64,000 nucleotides of DNA from Anaeromyxobacter dehalogenans 2CP-C (GTDB lineage Bacteria; Myxococcota; Myxococcia; Myxococcales; Anaeromyxobacteraceae): positions 4,500,001-4,564,000 of the forward strand of contig NC_007760.1 of NCBI RefSeq assembly GCF_000013385.1, given 5' to 3'. The position numbers and the translations under genes are program-made. The notes beneath the pieces were generated by a model, which saw only the letters and a program-made list of their open reading frames with translations, was not told the origin of the DNA and did no database searches. This document shows positions 26,814 through 37,793 of the stretch, piece after piece (within the stretch, counting starts at the first letter, position 1; every line of letters starts with the position of its first letter).

Positions 26814-28198
26814 CCGCCCTGCCGGACGGCGCCACGGGTTCCCGGAGCGTGAACGTCACGGACCTCGTGGACGCGGGGCGGCTCGGGCGCTTCCACCTGG
26901 GCGCGTTCGCGGTGCTGGGTGGATGCCTGGTGATGGACGGGTTCGACCTGCAGGCCATGGGCTACGCCGCGCCGGCGCTGGCGCGCGACTGGGGGCTGCC
27001 CATCGCCCGGCTCGGGCCGGTGTTCGGCGCCGGCCTGCTGGGGCTGTTCCTCGGCTCGATCCTGGCCGGCATGGCGGCCGACCGGATCGGCCGCCGCCCG
27101 GTGCTGATCGGCGCGACCGCGGCGTTCGGGGTCTTCACGCTCGCCACCGCCGCCGCCGGCTCCATGCCCGCGCTGCTCGCGGCCCGGTTCCTGGCCGGCC
27201 TCGGCCTCGGCGCCATCATGCCGAACGCAACCGCGCTGGTGGGCGAGTACGCGCCGCGCCGGAACCGCGTCGCGACCATGATGATCGTGACGAACGGCTT
27301 CATGGTGGGCGCGGTCGCGGCAGGCGCGCTGTCGGCGTGGCTCGTCCCCGCGTACGGCTGGCGCGCGCCGTTCTGGATCGGCGGCGCCATCCCGCTCGTC
27401 CTGCTCCCGCCCATGGCGCGCTGGCTGCCGGAGTCGCTGCAGCTCCTGGCGGTCTCCGGGCGCCGGCCGGCGGAGCTGGCGCGCTGGCTGCGGCGCGCCG
27501 CGCCGGGCGCGCCGGAGGGCCCGGGCGTCCGCTACACCGTTCGCGAGGCCCCGCGCCGCGGGTTCGTGCTCCTCGAGCTGCTCCGCGGCGGGCGCGCCAC
27601 CGCCACGGTCCTGCTGTGGCTCGCGAACTTCGCGAACATGATCGTCATCTACGCGGTGGCGAGCTGGCTGCCGACGCTCGTGCGCGAGGCGGGCCTCTCC
27701 ACCGCGACCGCGGTCTGGGCCGGCACCGCGGTGCAGCTCGGCGGGCTCGTCGGCACGGTGGTGCTGGGCCTCGTGCTCCAGCGGCTCGGCTTCGTACCGG
27801 TGCTGGCGAGCTGCTTCGCGACGGCCGCGGCGTGCCTGCTCGTGCTCGGCCGCCCCGGCCTCCCGCTCGCGGCGCTCCTCGCCGTCGCGTTCGCCGTGGG
27901 CTGGGCGGTGCAGGGCGGCCAGCCCGGCCTCAACGCGCTCGCCGCGACGTTCTACCCGACCGACCTCCGCTCCACCGGCATCGGCGCCGGGCTCGGCGTG
28001 GGCCGGCTGGGCGGCTTCCTCGGCCCGCTGGTGGCGGGCGCGATCCTGGCGGGCGGCGGCGGCGCGCAGGCGGTGTTCCAGGCCGCCGCGGTGCCGGCCG
28101 TGGTCTCCGCGCTCGTCATGCTCGCGCTTCGCCGGGCGGCGCCGGGCGTGGGCGCGGCGCCTCCGCCGCGCGGCGGCGATGTCCGCCGCGGGTGCTAG
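26810..28198 (+). CDS. MFS transporter, aromatic acid:H+ symporter type
   Basis: 462 residues, 12 TM segments. CLVMDGFDLQAMGYAAP in TM1 is the DGFD motif of the AAHS family (PcaK/BenK-like); GSILAGMAADRIGRRPVL after TM2 is MFS motif A; RFLAGLGLGAIMPNATALVGEYAP follows in TM4. Members import aromatic acids with protons. Its place as the last gene of the DUF1302-MMPL operon, coupled by ATGA, suggests that the cargo is an aromatic or aromatic-derived hydrophobic compound. The last ~20 residues are poorly conserved. Confidence 0.9.
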   Translation: MTALPDGATGSRSVNVTDLVDAGRLGRFHLGAFAVLGGCLVMDGFDLQAMGYAAPALARDWGLPIARLGPVFGAGLLGLFLGSILAGMAADRIGRRPVLIGATAAFGVFTLATAAAGSMPALLAARFLAGLGLGAIMPNATALVGEYAPRRNRVATMMIVTNGFMVGAVAAGALSAWLVPAYGWRAPFWIGGAIPLVLLPPMARWLPESLQLLAVSGRRPAELARWLRRAAPGAPEGPGVRYTVREAPRRGFVLLELLRGGRATATVLLWLANFANMIVIYAVASWLPTLVREAGLSTATAVWAGTAVQLGGLVGTVVLGLVLQRLGFVPVLASCFATAAACLLVLGRPGLPLAALLAVAFAVGWAVQGGQPGLNALAATFYPTDLRSTGIGAGLGVGRLGGFLGPLVAGAILAGGGGAQAVFQAAAVPAVVSALVMLALRRAAPGVGAAPPPRGGDVRRGC

Positions 28199-28242
28199 CC
28201 TCGGGGCGTTCGGGCGCGATCGGTGCGCCCGGGGGAGCCCCG

Positions 28243-29523
28243 ATGAACGCCCTCGTCCCGATCCTCGTCGCCGCGCTCGCGGTCGCCGCCGCGGTGGCGG
28301 CGCTGGTCGCGCTGGTGCCGCCGCGCGTGGCCGCGGCGGTGCGCGCGCTGCTCGCCGACCGGCTCGACGCGGTCGAGCGCGGGCAGGAGCGCCTGGAGCG
28401 GACGCTGCGCGAGGAGCTGGGGCGCGGGCGCGCCGAGGCGGCGCAGGGGACGCAGCGGCTCCGCGAGGAGGTCCGCGCCTCGCTGGGCGAGTCGCTGGGC
28501 CGGATGGGCGAGGCCACCGAGCGGCGGCTGGACGCGCTGCGCGCCACGGTGGAGCAGCGGCTGAAGGTGCTGCAGGAGGACAACGGCGCGCGCCTCGAGC
28601 AGATGCGCGCCACCGTGGACGAGAAGCTGCAGGGGACGCTGGAGAAGCGCCTGGGCGAGTCGTTCCGGCTGGTGAGCGAACGCCTCGAGGCGGTGCAGCG
28701 CGGCCTGGGCGAGATGCAGACGCTCGCGAACGGGGTGGGCGACCTGAAGCGCGTGCTCGCGAACGTGAAGGTGCGCGGCACGTTCGGCGAGGTGCAGCTC
28801 GAGGCGCTTCTCGAGCAGCTCCTCGCCCCGGAGCAGCTCGCGAAGAACGTCGCCACGCGCCCCGGCTCGGGGGAGCGGGTCGAGTTCGCGATCCGGCTCC
28901 CCGGCCACGACGGCGCGCGCACCGAGGTGCTGCTGCCCATCGACGCGAAGTTCCCCATCGAGGACTACCAGCGCCTGGTGGACGCGTCGGAGCGCGGCGA
29001 CGCCGCCCGCGTCGAGGAGGCGAGCCGGGCGCTCGAGGTGCGCATCCGCGGCTGCGCCCGCGACATCCACGACAAGTACATCGCGCCGCCCGCCACCACC
29101 GACTTCGCGCTGCTGTACCTGCCGACCGAGGGGCTCTACGCCGAGGTGGTCCGCCGGCCCGGGCTCACGGAGGCGCTGCAGCGCGACCTCAAGGTGGTGG
29201 TGGCCGGCCCGACCACGCTGGCGGCGCTGCTCAACAGCCTGCAGATGGGCTTCCGCACGCTCGCCATCCAGAAGCGCTCGAGCGAGGTGTGGCAGGTGCT
29301 CAGCGCGGTGAAGACCGAGTTCGGCAAGTTCGGGCAGGTGATCGAGAAGGTGGACAAGAAGCTCCAGGAGGCCTCCACCACGCTCGGCACGGTGGCCACC
29401 CGCAGCCGGGCCATCCAGCGGCAGCTCCGCGACGTGGAGGCGCTCCCCGCCGCCGAGGCCGCGGTGCACCTTCCCGCGCTCGACGCCGCGGTCGAGCCGG
29501 TGGAGGACGACGTGCCGGCGTAG
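28243..29523 (+). CDS. rmuC: DNA recombination protein RmuC
   Basis: 426 residues. N-terminal membrane anchor (VPILVAALAVAAAVAALVALV), a long coiled coil (~40-165) with heptad Leu/Arg repeats, then the RmuC nuclease-like domain: VKVRGTFGEVQLEALLEQLL, LPIDAKFPIEDYQRLVDA, IHDKYIAPPATTDFALLYLP and ALLNSLQMGFRTLAIQKRS. In E. coli RmuC limits inversions at short repeats. Located 44 bp after the MFS stop with GGGGGAG upstream. It is followed by a PafB/PafC-like pair, a DNA-repair context. Confidence 0.93.
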   Translation: MNALVPILVAALAVAAAVAALVALVPPRVAAAVRALLADRLDAVERGQERLERTLREELGRGRAEAAQGTQRLREEVRASLGESLGRMGEATERRLDALRATVEQRLKVLQEDNGARLEQMRATVDEKLQGTLEKRLGESFRLVSERLEAVQRGLGEMQTLANGVGDLKRVLANVKVRGTFGEVQLEALLEQLLAPEQLAKNVATRPGSGERVEFAIRLPGHDGARTEVLLPIDAKFPIEDYQRLVDASERGDAARVEEASRALEVRIRGCARDIHDKYIAPPATTDFALLYLPTEGLYAEVVRRPGLTEALQRDLKVVVAGPTTLAALLNSLQMGFRTLAIQKRSSEVWQVLSAVKTEFGKFGQVIEKVDKKLQEASTTLGTVATRSRAIQRQLRDVEALPAAEAAVHLPALDAAVEPVEDDVPA

Positions 29524-29580
29524 CCCGCGCCACCGCCGCCCGCGCGACCCGGCGCCGCCCAGGCGGTAGACTGCGGGTCC

Positions 29581-30618
29581 ATGCCGACCGCCCGAACCCG
29601 GCCGCCCGCGAACCGCGGCTCCAGCGCGCAGGCGCGGCTGCTCGGCCTCGCCACGTTCATCCTCTCCGAGCCCGGCCCGGTGTCGCGCCGGCGCATCTAC
29701 GAGGCGTTCCCGGACGACTACGCCGGGAGCCCGGCCGCGAAGGAGAAGAAGTTCTCGCGCGACAAGCGCGATCTCGAGCGGCTCGGGTTCGTGCTCGACC
29801 GCGAGGACGTGCCGGCGGCGGACGACCAGGTCGCGTACCTCATCGACGCGCGCGCCTCGGCGCTGCCGCCGCTGGAGCTCGCGCCGGACGAGGCCGCGGT
29901 GGTGTGGACCGCGGGCGTGTCGGCGCTGCGCGCCTCGGATCACCCGCTGCGCGACGAGCTGGAGAGCGCGCTCCGCAAGCTCCTGGTCGGCGCGAAGGGG
30001 CTCCCGCCGCGCGCCGCGGCCACGGAGGAGCTGGCCGCCGAGGGCGCGCCGGCCTCCGGGGCGCTGCTCGACAAGCTGGTGGACGCGTGGGAGCGCCGCC
30101 GCACCGTGACGCTCGACTACCTGCGCATCGCGACCGGCGAGGTGGTGCGCCGCGACGTGGACGTGTACGGCTGGGGCCGCCGGCGGGGCGAGTGGATCTT
30201 CGCCGGCCACTGCCACCTGCGCGACGCGGAGCGCGTGTTCTACCTGTCGCGCGTGTGCGCGCTGAAGGTGGACGCGCGCCGCCGGGACCCGTACCGCGTC
30301 CCCGCCGGCTTCGACGTCCGGCGCTGGACCCGCCAGCAGATCTGGGACTACGACGTCCACCCGCCGCGCGAGGCGGCGGTCCGCTTCCGCGGCTCGCTGG
30401 CGCGCGTGGCCGGCCAGCTCCTGCCCGCGGCGCGGCTGAGCCCGGACGCGGACGGCGGGCGGGTCGCGCGGCTCGAGGTGCGCAACCTGCGCGGGCTGGT
30501 GCGGCAGGCGCTGGCGTGGGGCCCCGAGGCCGAGCTGCTCGAGCCGGCCGAGGGCCGGGCCATGGCGCGCGAGATGCTCGCCACGCTCGCCGCCGCGCTG
30601 GACGGGAGGGCGCCGTGA
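29581..30618 (+). CDS. WYL-domain transcriptional regulator, PafB-like
   Basis: 345 residues. Residues ~18-80 form an HTH (RLLGLATFILSEPGPVSRRR, then FSRDKRDLERLGFVLDRE) as in PafB. The middle region TLDYLRIATGEVVRRDVDVYG and WIFAGHCHLRDAERVFYLSR belong to a WYL domain, and the C-terminus forms the WCX extension (EVRNLRGLVRQALAWGPEAE). PafB and PafC work together as a DNA-damage-responsive activator in actinobacteria (family knowledge); that role here is inference. Overlaps the next gene by GTGA. Confidence 0.88.
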   Translation: MPTARTRPPANRGSSAQARLLGLATFILSEPGPVSRRRIYEAFPDDYAGSPAAKEKKFSRDKRDLERLGFVLDREDVPAADDQVAYLIDARASALPPLELAPDEAAVVWTAGVSALRASDHPLRDELESALRKLLVGAKGLPPRAAATEELAAEGAPASGALLDKLVDAWERRRTVTLDYLRIATGEVVRRDVDVYGWGRRRGEWIFAGHCHLRDAERVFYLSRVCALKVDARRRDPYRVPAGFDVRRWTRQQIWDYDVHPPREAAVRFRGSLARVAGQLLPAARLSPDADGGRVARLEVRNLRGLVRQALAWGPEAELLEPAEGRAMAREMLATLAAALDGRAP

Positions 30619-31586
30619 GCGATCCCTACCTGAAGTCGCTCCGCCGGCTGCTGCTCCTCGTCCCGGTGGCGGCGCGCGCCGCGCGCCAGGGGCGCGGCGT
30701 GCCGCTCGATCGCGCCGTCGCGGTGACCGGCGCGCGCAGCGTGGCCGAGCTGCTCGCCGACGTCGAGAGCATCCGCTCGCTCTGGGTGGACCCGGAGCGC
30801 GCCGAGGACCTGGTCTCGCTGGACGTCGCGGACGGCGAGGTCCACCTGATGTACGCGCACGAGCTGGGCCGGCCCGTGGCGCTGTCGCTCGCCGAGGGCG
30901 CGGTGCTGCTCGCCGCGCTCGCGCCGTTCGAGGAGACCGCCGGCAAGCCGGTGCGCGAGGCCGTCCGCAAGCTGCGCAAGGCCATCCCCGAGCCGCTCCG
31001 CCCCGAGGCCGAGCAGCTCGTGCGCGGGCTCGACGTGGTGCTCGCGCCCACCGGGCCGTGGGCTTCCGCGCTCCGCGAGGCCATCGCCGCGCGGCTGGAG
31101 GTGGTGCTGGAGTACCGCGCCGTGGGCGACGGGGCGGTGGCGCGTCGCACGGTGGAGCCCCGCGCGCTGTTCCACCGCGACGGCCAGTGGTACCTGGCCG
31201 CGTGGAACGTGGAGAAGGCGCACGAGCACCTGTACCGGCTCGACCGGATCGCCTCGGTGACCAGCGGGACGCGCGTCTTCGGCCCGCACCGGGCGTCGCT
31301 CGCGCGCTACGCGGGGCGGCTCTACTTCGAGTCCGGCGCGGAGCGCGACGTGACGCTCCGGCTCACCGGCGTCGCCGCGCGCGTGGCGCGCTCGAACCCG
31401 GCGCTGCGCGTCCGCGAGCACGGCGACGGCTCGGTGTCGGTGGTGCAGCGGGTCACGCCCGGCAACTACCTCGCGGGCGCGGTGCTGGGCTGGGGCGGCG
31501 CGGCGACGGTGGAGTCGCCGCCGGACGTGCGCGAGGCGCTCCGGGCGCGCGTCGCCGAGCTCGCCGCGACGTACGCCGAGGGGTAG
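30615..31586 (+). CDS. WYL-domain transcriptional regulator, PafC-like
   Basis: 323 residues. The N-terminal ~60 residues are a divergent HTH (SLRRLLLLVPVAARAARQGRGV). AALRE..LEVVLEYRAVGDGAVARR and HRDGQWYLAAWNVEKAHEHLYRLDRI form the WYL domain, and a WCX domain ends the protein (TPGNYLAGAVLGWGGAATVE). Starts at GTG 30615, overlapping the PafB-like stop by 4 bp, so the two are expected in equal amounts and probably form a heterodimer. Convergent with plsC; the stops are 6 bp apart. Confidence 0.88.
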   Translation: MSDPYLKSLRRLLLLVPVAARAARQGRGVPLDRAVAVTGARSVAELLADVESIRSLWVDPERAEDLVSLDVADGEVHLMYAHELGRPVALSLAEGAVLLAALAPFEETAGKPVREAVRKLRKAIPEPLRPEAEQLVRGLDVVLAPTGPWASALREAIAARLEVVLEYRAVGDGAVARRTVEPRALFHRDGQWYLAAWNVEKAHEHLYRLDRIASVTSGTRVFGPHRASLARYAGRLYFESGAERDVTLRLTGVAARVARSNPALRVREHGDGSVSVVQRVTPGNYLAGAVLGWGGAATVESPPDVREALRARVAELAATYAEG

Positions 31587-31592
31587 CCGCGG

Positions 31593-32369
31593 CTAGGCGG
31601 GCGGCAGCGTCGCCAGCGCCTCCTCGATCCGCGCGCGCACCACGTCGCGGAGCTTGGGCGCGTCCTCCGGCTTCATCCCCTCGACGCTCACCGGCGCGAG
31701 GATCCGCGCGGTGCCGCGGCAGGGGCGCACCCACGGCCCGCCCTTCGGCATCCCGTGCGCGGTGCCGGACACCGCCACCGGCAGCACCGGCACGCCCGCC
31801 TCGATGGCCAGGCGGAACGCGCCGGACTTGAACGGGAGCATGCGCCCCTTGGCGCTGCGCGTGCCCTCCGGGAACATCATCACGTTCATGCCGCGCGCGA
31901 GGTAGCCCTTCGCCTTCCCGAGCGCCTCGCCGCCGCTCTCCGGGTCGCCGCGGCGCACCGGGATGTCGCCGGTCATGCGCAGCATGGTGCCGACCCAGGG
32001 GATCTTGAACAGCTCCTCCTTGGCGACCCACTTCATCTCCCGAGGCATCCGCGAGAGCAGCAGGATGTCGAGCATCGACTGGTGGTTCGCGACCACCACG
32101 TACGGCCCGGCGCCCGGCCAGCGCCCCTCGAGCTTGAGCCGCCAGGGCGGGAACGTCTTCGTGATGGCGACGCCCACGAAGCGCAGGAAGCGGCCGGCCA
32201 CCACGCGGTTCCGGTCGAAGGCGAGGGTGAGCGCGAGGAGCACCGCCTGGATCGGCAGCGCCAGGACGAGGATCAGGATGACGAAGACGTAGCCGACCGC
32301 GGCGATCGGCACGTACACGGAGCGGGAGAGCCGGGGCACGGGGATCGCATCCTGCCGGGCGGACGTCAT
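31593..32369 (-). CDS. plsC: 1-acyl-sn-glycerol-3-phosphate acyltransferase
   Basis: 258 residues. Transfers an acyl group to lysophosphatidate at the inner face of the inner membrane in phospholipid synthesis. N-terminal membrane segment IAAVGYVFVILILVLALPIQ (~22-41). Catalytic HX4D box NHQSMLD (~95), substrate motif FPEGTRSAKG (~170-179), and PVLPVAVSGT. Translationally coupled to the upstream amidase gene (ATGA overlap). Other PlsC paralogues are likely elsewhere in the genome, so it may not be the housekeeping copy. Confidence 0.9.
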   Translation of the reverse strand: MTSARQDAIPVPRLSRSVYVPIAAVGYVFVILILVLALPIQAVLLALTLAFDRNRVVAGRFLRFVGVAITKTFPPWRLKLEGRWPGAGPYVVVANHQSMLDILLLSRMPREMKWVAKEELFKIPWVGTMLRMTGDIPVRRGDPESGGEALGKAKGYLARGMNVMMFPEGTRSAKGRMLPFKSGAFRLAIEAGVPVLPVAVSGTAHGMPKGGPWVRPCRGTARILAPVSVEGMKPEDAPKLRDVVRARIEEALATLPPA

Positions 32370-33841
32370 CGGATCGTCACCGCGTGGGAGGGGCGCCCGC
32401 CCTCGCGGGCCGAGGGCGGCGACGGGCGGGCCAGCTTCGGCCGGGCCAGGTGGTGGTCGGTGCGCGACTGGAACAGCGCCGCCGCGGCGAGCACCCGCGC
32501 CTCCTCGAGCGGCGCGCCCACGAGCTGCATGGACACCGGGAGCCCGTCCACGAAGCCCATGGGCAGCGCCACCGCCGGCAGGCCGGCCAGGTTGCCGGCG
32601 GCGCCGAGGAGGTCCGGGAACGCGAACATCGCGTCGAAGTTCTCGGTGACGCGCGGCGGTGGGTACGGGAGGTTCGGCGCGAGCACGAGGTCGTGGCGGG
32701 CGAAGAACCCGGCCAGCGCGCGCTGCACCTCGCCGCGCACGCGCATGGCGCGGACGTAGTCGGACGGGTTGCCCTTGGGCAGGTAGTCGTCGGGCTTGCG
32801 GGTCGCGTGGGAGCGGTCGGCCAGCTCGCGGGTGCGGCCGGAGCGGATCAGCTCCTCGAACGCGGTCGCCGCCTCCGCCTCGATGAAGAGCGACGCGAGC
32901 GGCTCGTAGGGCAGGTCGGGCAGCGCCGCCGGGGTGAGGATCGCGCCCCCGTCGCGCAGCACCGCCTGCGCCGCCTCGTACGCGGCGCGCACGCCGGGCG
33001 CGACCGCGGGCTTCTCCGGGAAGCCGAGCACCGCCACCCGCAGGCCCCGCGGGATCCCGCCGCGCACCTTGCCGTTGCCGAGCCCCGGCGGCGGCGCGAT
33101 CGAGGTCGGGTCGCGGGGGTCGGCGCCGGAGAGCACGCCGAGCACGAGCGCGCAGTCCTCTGCGGTCCGCGCCATCGGGCCGAGCTTGTCGAGCGTGTAC
33201 GAGAGCGCCATGGCGCCGGCGCGGGAGAGCACGCCGTAGGTGGGGCGGAGGCCGGTCACGCCGCAGAACGCGGCGGGGCAGGTGATGGAGCCCCAGGTCT
33301 CCGAGCCGATCGCGAACGGCACGAGCCCCGCGGCCACGGCCGAGCCGGCGCCCGACGACGAGCCGCCCGCCCAGCGCGTCGGGTCCCAGGGCGTGCGGCA
33401 GGGCCCGTTCAGCGCCGCCTCGCCGGTGTGGTAGCCGAGCCCGCCGGCCAGCTCGATCATCGAGAGCTTCCCGAGCAGCACGCCGCCCGCCTCGGCGAGC
33501 CGCCGGGCCACGGTCGCGTCGTGCTCGGGCACGCGGTCCGCGTACGGGCGCGCGCCGAAGGTCGTCCGGATGCCGGCGGTGTCCACCAGGTCCTTCAGGC
33601 CGTAGGGCACGCCGTGGAGCGGCCCGCGCCAGCGCCCGGCGGCGAGGTCCGCCTCGGCGGCCCGAGCGTCGGCGAGCGCGCGCTCGCGGGTCACGGTGAC
33701 GAAGCAGCCGAGCGCGGGGCCGAGCGCGTCGATGCGGGCGAGGTACGCCTCGGCCAGCTCCACCGGGGAGAGCTCGCGCGCCTGGATGCGGCGCGAGAGC
33801 GCCGCCACGCCGGAGAAGAGGACGTCGTCGTCGAGGGCCAT
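32366..33841 (-). CDS. Amidase signature family protein
   Basis: 491 residues. The Ser-cisSer-Lys triad is visible: Lys in GVPYGLKDLVDT (~80), AGGSSSGAGSAVAAG (~159-173) and the nucleophile Ser within GSETWGSITCPAAFCG (~178-193). Family-typical GLRPTYGVLSRAG and LDKLGPMART follow. Hydrolyses amides; could be a GatA-like or a free amidase. No gatB/gatC is adjacent, so Glu-tRNA amidotransferase is unlikely. Operon: Tat-type lipoprotein, amidase, PlsC. The last ~20 residues are low-complexity. Confidence 0.9.
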   Translation of the reverse strand: MALDDDVLFSGVAALSRRIQARELSPVELAEAYLARIDALGPALGCFVTVTRERALADARAAEADLAAGRWRGPLHGVPYGLKDLVDTAGIRTTFGARPYADRVPEHDATVARRLAEAGGVLLGKLSMIELAGGLGYHTGEAALNGPCRTPWDPTRWAGGSSSGAGSAVAAGLVPFAIGSETWGSITCPAAFCGVTGLRPTYGVLSRAGAMALSYTLDKLGPMARTAEDCALVLGVLSGADPRDPTSIAPPPGLGNGKVRGGIPRGLRVAVLGFPEKPAVAPGVRAAYEAAQAVLRDGGAILTPAALPDLPYEPLASLFIEAEAATAFEELIRSGRTRELADRSHATRKPDDYLPKGNPSDYVRAMRVRGEVQRALAGFFARHDLVLAPNLPYPPPRVTENFDAMFAFPDLLGAAGNLAGLPAVALPMGFVDGLPVSMQLVGAPLEEARVLAAAALFQSRTDHHLARPKLARPSPPSAREGGRPSHAVTIR

Positions 33842-33844
33842 GGG

Positions 33845-34105
33845 CTACTCGCGCGGGCGCGCCGGGGCGGCGCGGAAGACGAAGGCCGGCTCGGCCGCGG
33901 CCGGCAGCGGGAAGGCGCGGATGGCGGCGGTGGCCTCGTCGGGCGCGGGGGCCGGCGCGGGCGGGGCGGCCGCGGGCGCGGCGGCGGCGGGGGGCGCGCC
34001 GGAGCGCGCGGTGGCGCACCCGGCCGCGACGGCGGCGGGCGCGAGCGCGAGGACGCGCAGGAAGTCGCGGCGGGCGGTGCCCTGCGGGTGCTTGGAGCTG
34101 GGCAT
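33845..34105 (-). CDS. Small Tat-type lipoprotein, low complexity
   Basis: 86 residues. The N-terminus TARRDFLRVLALAPAAVAAG followed by Cys is a twin-arginine signal (RRDFLR) ending in a lipobox (AAGC). The mature ~50 residues are Ala/Pro-rich (a spacer) with one less biased patch, IRAFPLPAAAEPAFVFRAAP. It may tether something at the membrane or extend into the periplasm. The stop is 3 bases before the amidase ATG, so they are cotranscribed. The RBS is weak, and the short biased sequence keeps confidence moderate. Confidence 0.6.
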   Translation of the reverse strand: MPSSKHPQGTARRDFLRVLALAPAAVAAGCATARSGAPPAAAAPAAAPPAPAPAPDEATAAIRAFPLPAAAEPAFVFRAAPARPRE

Positions 34106-34213
34106 GCGGCTGTCTCTAGCAGATTTCGGGGGCGCGGCGGGGCGGCGGTGCCCGGTCGGGCGGGGGGCGGAGACGGCCTGGCCGCCGGGCCGGCGCCGAG
34201 GCAGGATCCTGCG

Positions 34214-35176
34214 GTGCCGGAGCTCCCGGACATCGAGGTCTACGTCGAGGCGCTCGCCGCGCGGGTGCTGGGTCAGCCGCTGGAGCGCATCCGGCTGGGG
34301 AACCCCTTCCTGCTCCGCTCCGCCGACCCGCCGCTCGCCGAGGCGGAGGGGCGGCGCGTCGCCGCGGTGCGGCGGCAGGGGAAGCGCGTGGTGCTGGCGC
34401 TCGACGGCGACCTGTTCCTGGCGCTGCACCTCATGATCGCCGGACGCCTCCACTGGAAGGACCCCGGCGCGCGGCTCCCGGGGAAGGCGGGGCTGGCGGC
34501 GTTCGACTTCCCGAACGGCACGCTCGTCCTCACCGAGGCCGGCACGAAGCGCCGCGCCGCGCTGCACCTGGTGCGCGGCGCCGCGGCGCTCGCCGCGCTC
34601 GACCGCGGCGGCCTCGAGCCGCTCGGGGCGGACCTCGCCGCGTTCGCCGCCGCGCTCCGGCGCGAGAACCACACGCTCAAGCGCGCGCTCACCGATCCCT
34701 CGCTCTTCTCCGGCATCGGCAACGCGTACTCGGACGAGATCCTGCACCGCGCGCGGCTCTCGCCGGTCGCGCTGACCTCGCGGCTCGGCGACGCCGAGGT
34801 GGCGCGCCTGCTCGAGGCCACGCGCGAGGTGCTCGCCGGCTGGACGGCGCGGCTGCGCGAGGCGGCGGGGAGCGGCTTCCCGGAGGGCGTCACCGCCTTC
34901 CGCGAGGGCATGGCCGTGCACGGGCGCCACCGGCAGCCGTGCCCGGTGTGCGGCACCGCGGTGCAGCGGATCGTCCGCGCCGAGAACGAGGTGAACTACT
35001 GCCCGCGCTGCCAGACCGGCGGGCAGATCCTCTCCGACCGGTCCCTCGCCCGCCTGCTGAAGCAGGACTGGCCGCGGACCGTGGACGAGCTGGAGCGCAA
35101 CCCGGCGCTCGGCCTCCGGCCCGCGCCGGAGCCCGCCGCCTCAGCGCCGAAGGCGCCGCGCCGCCGGACGCGCTGA
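34214..35176 (+). CDS. Formamidopyrimidine-DNA glycosylase/Nei family enzyme
   Basis: 320 residues. After GTG the protein reads PELPDIEVY: Pro2 is the catalytic Schiff-base nucleophile and Glu3 the acid. GKRVVLALDGD contains the beta-hairpin Lys; FSGIGNAYSDEIL is the helix-two-turn-helix (usual GIGNIYAxE). The zinc finger CPVCGTAVQRIVRAENEVNYCPRC (C-x2-C-x16-C-x2-C) binds DNA. Removes oxidised bases and nicks the strand in base excision repair. The loop normally reading 8-oxoG cannot be judged, so Fpg versus Nei is left open. Confidence 0.9.
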   Translation: MPELPDIEVYVEALAARVLGQPLERIRLGNPFLLRSADPPLAEAEGRRVAAVRRQGKRVVLALDGDLFLALHLMIAGRLHWKDPGARLPGKAGLAAFDFPNGTLVLTEAGTKRRAALHLVRGAAALAALDRGGLEPLGADLAAFAAALRRENHTLKRALTDPSLFSGIGNAYSDEILHRARLSPVALTSRLGDAEVARLLEATREVLAGWTARLREAAGSGFPEGVTAFREGMAVHGRHRQPCPVCGTAVQRIVRAENEVNYCPRCQTGGQILSDRSLARLLKQDWPRTVDELERNPALGLRPAPEPAASAPKAPRRRTR

Positions 35177-35364
35177 AGCCCGCGCCTGCGTCGAGTCCCA
35201 CGCGCACGGTGCCACGCGCGCGACGCACCCGCGGGCCGGGAGCCGAGCGGCCGACCGCGCGGAAGTGCCTGCAATCAGGTGGGGGCGGCTGCGTCCGAGA
35301 CGCACTGCGGCAATGCGTCGGCGCACCTCGGGCGATGCGGGTCGCGACAGATTGCAAAAGATGC

Positions 35365-35426
35365 ACCAATTGATCTGCGTCTCATTGACAGCGGATTTAT
35401 TTTGGGATTTCCTCGTCGGCCCCAAA
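35365..35426 (+). promoter_or_regulatory. A+T-rich promoter/leader region of maeB
   Basis: This is the most A+T-rich non-coding stretch in the window. It contains TTGACA (35385-35390) and, in the probable leader, the inverted repeat TTTGGG (35401-35406) / CCCAAA (35421-35426). No convincing -10 lies 16-18 bases after TTGACA. The region upstream to 35177 shows no gene. Confidence 0.35.
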
Positions 35427-35464
35427 TCAAGCTCGTCGACTCCTACCGCCGCACCGAGGAGATC

Positions 35465-37780
<2,316 letters not shown>

Positions 37781-37793
37781 GCAAAGGCGGAAT

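Noticed and set aside
32384-34213. Plus-strand extension of the Fpg/Nei frame upstream of 34214
   Set aside because: Antisense to the amidase; Fpg/Nei proteins need Pro as residue 2, which is met only at the GTG of 34214.
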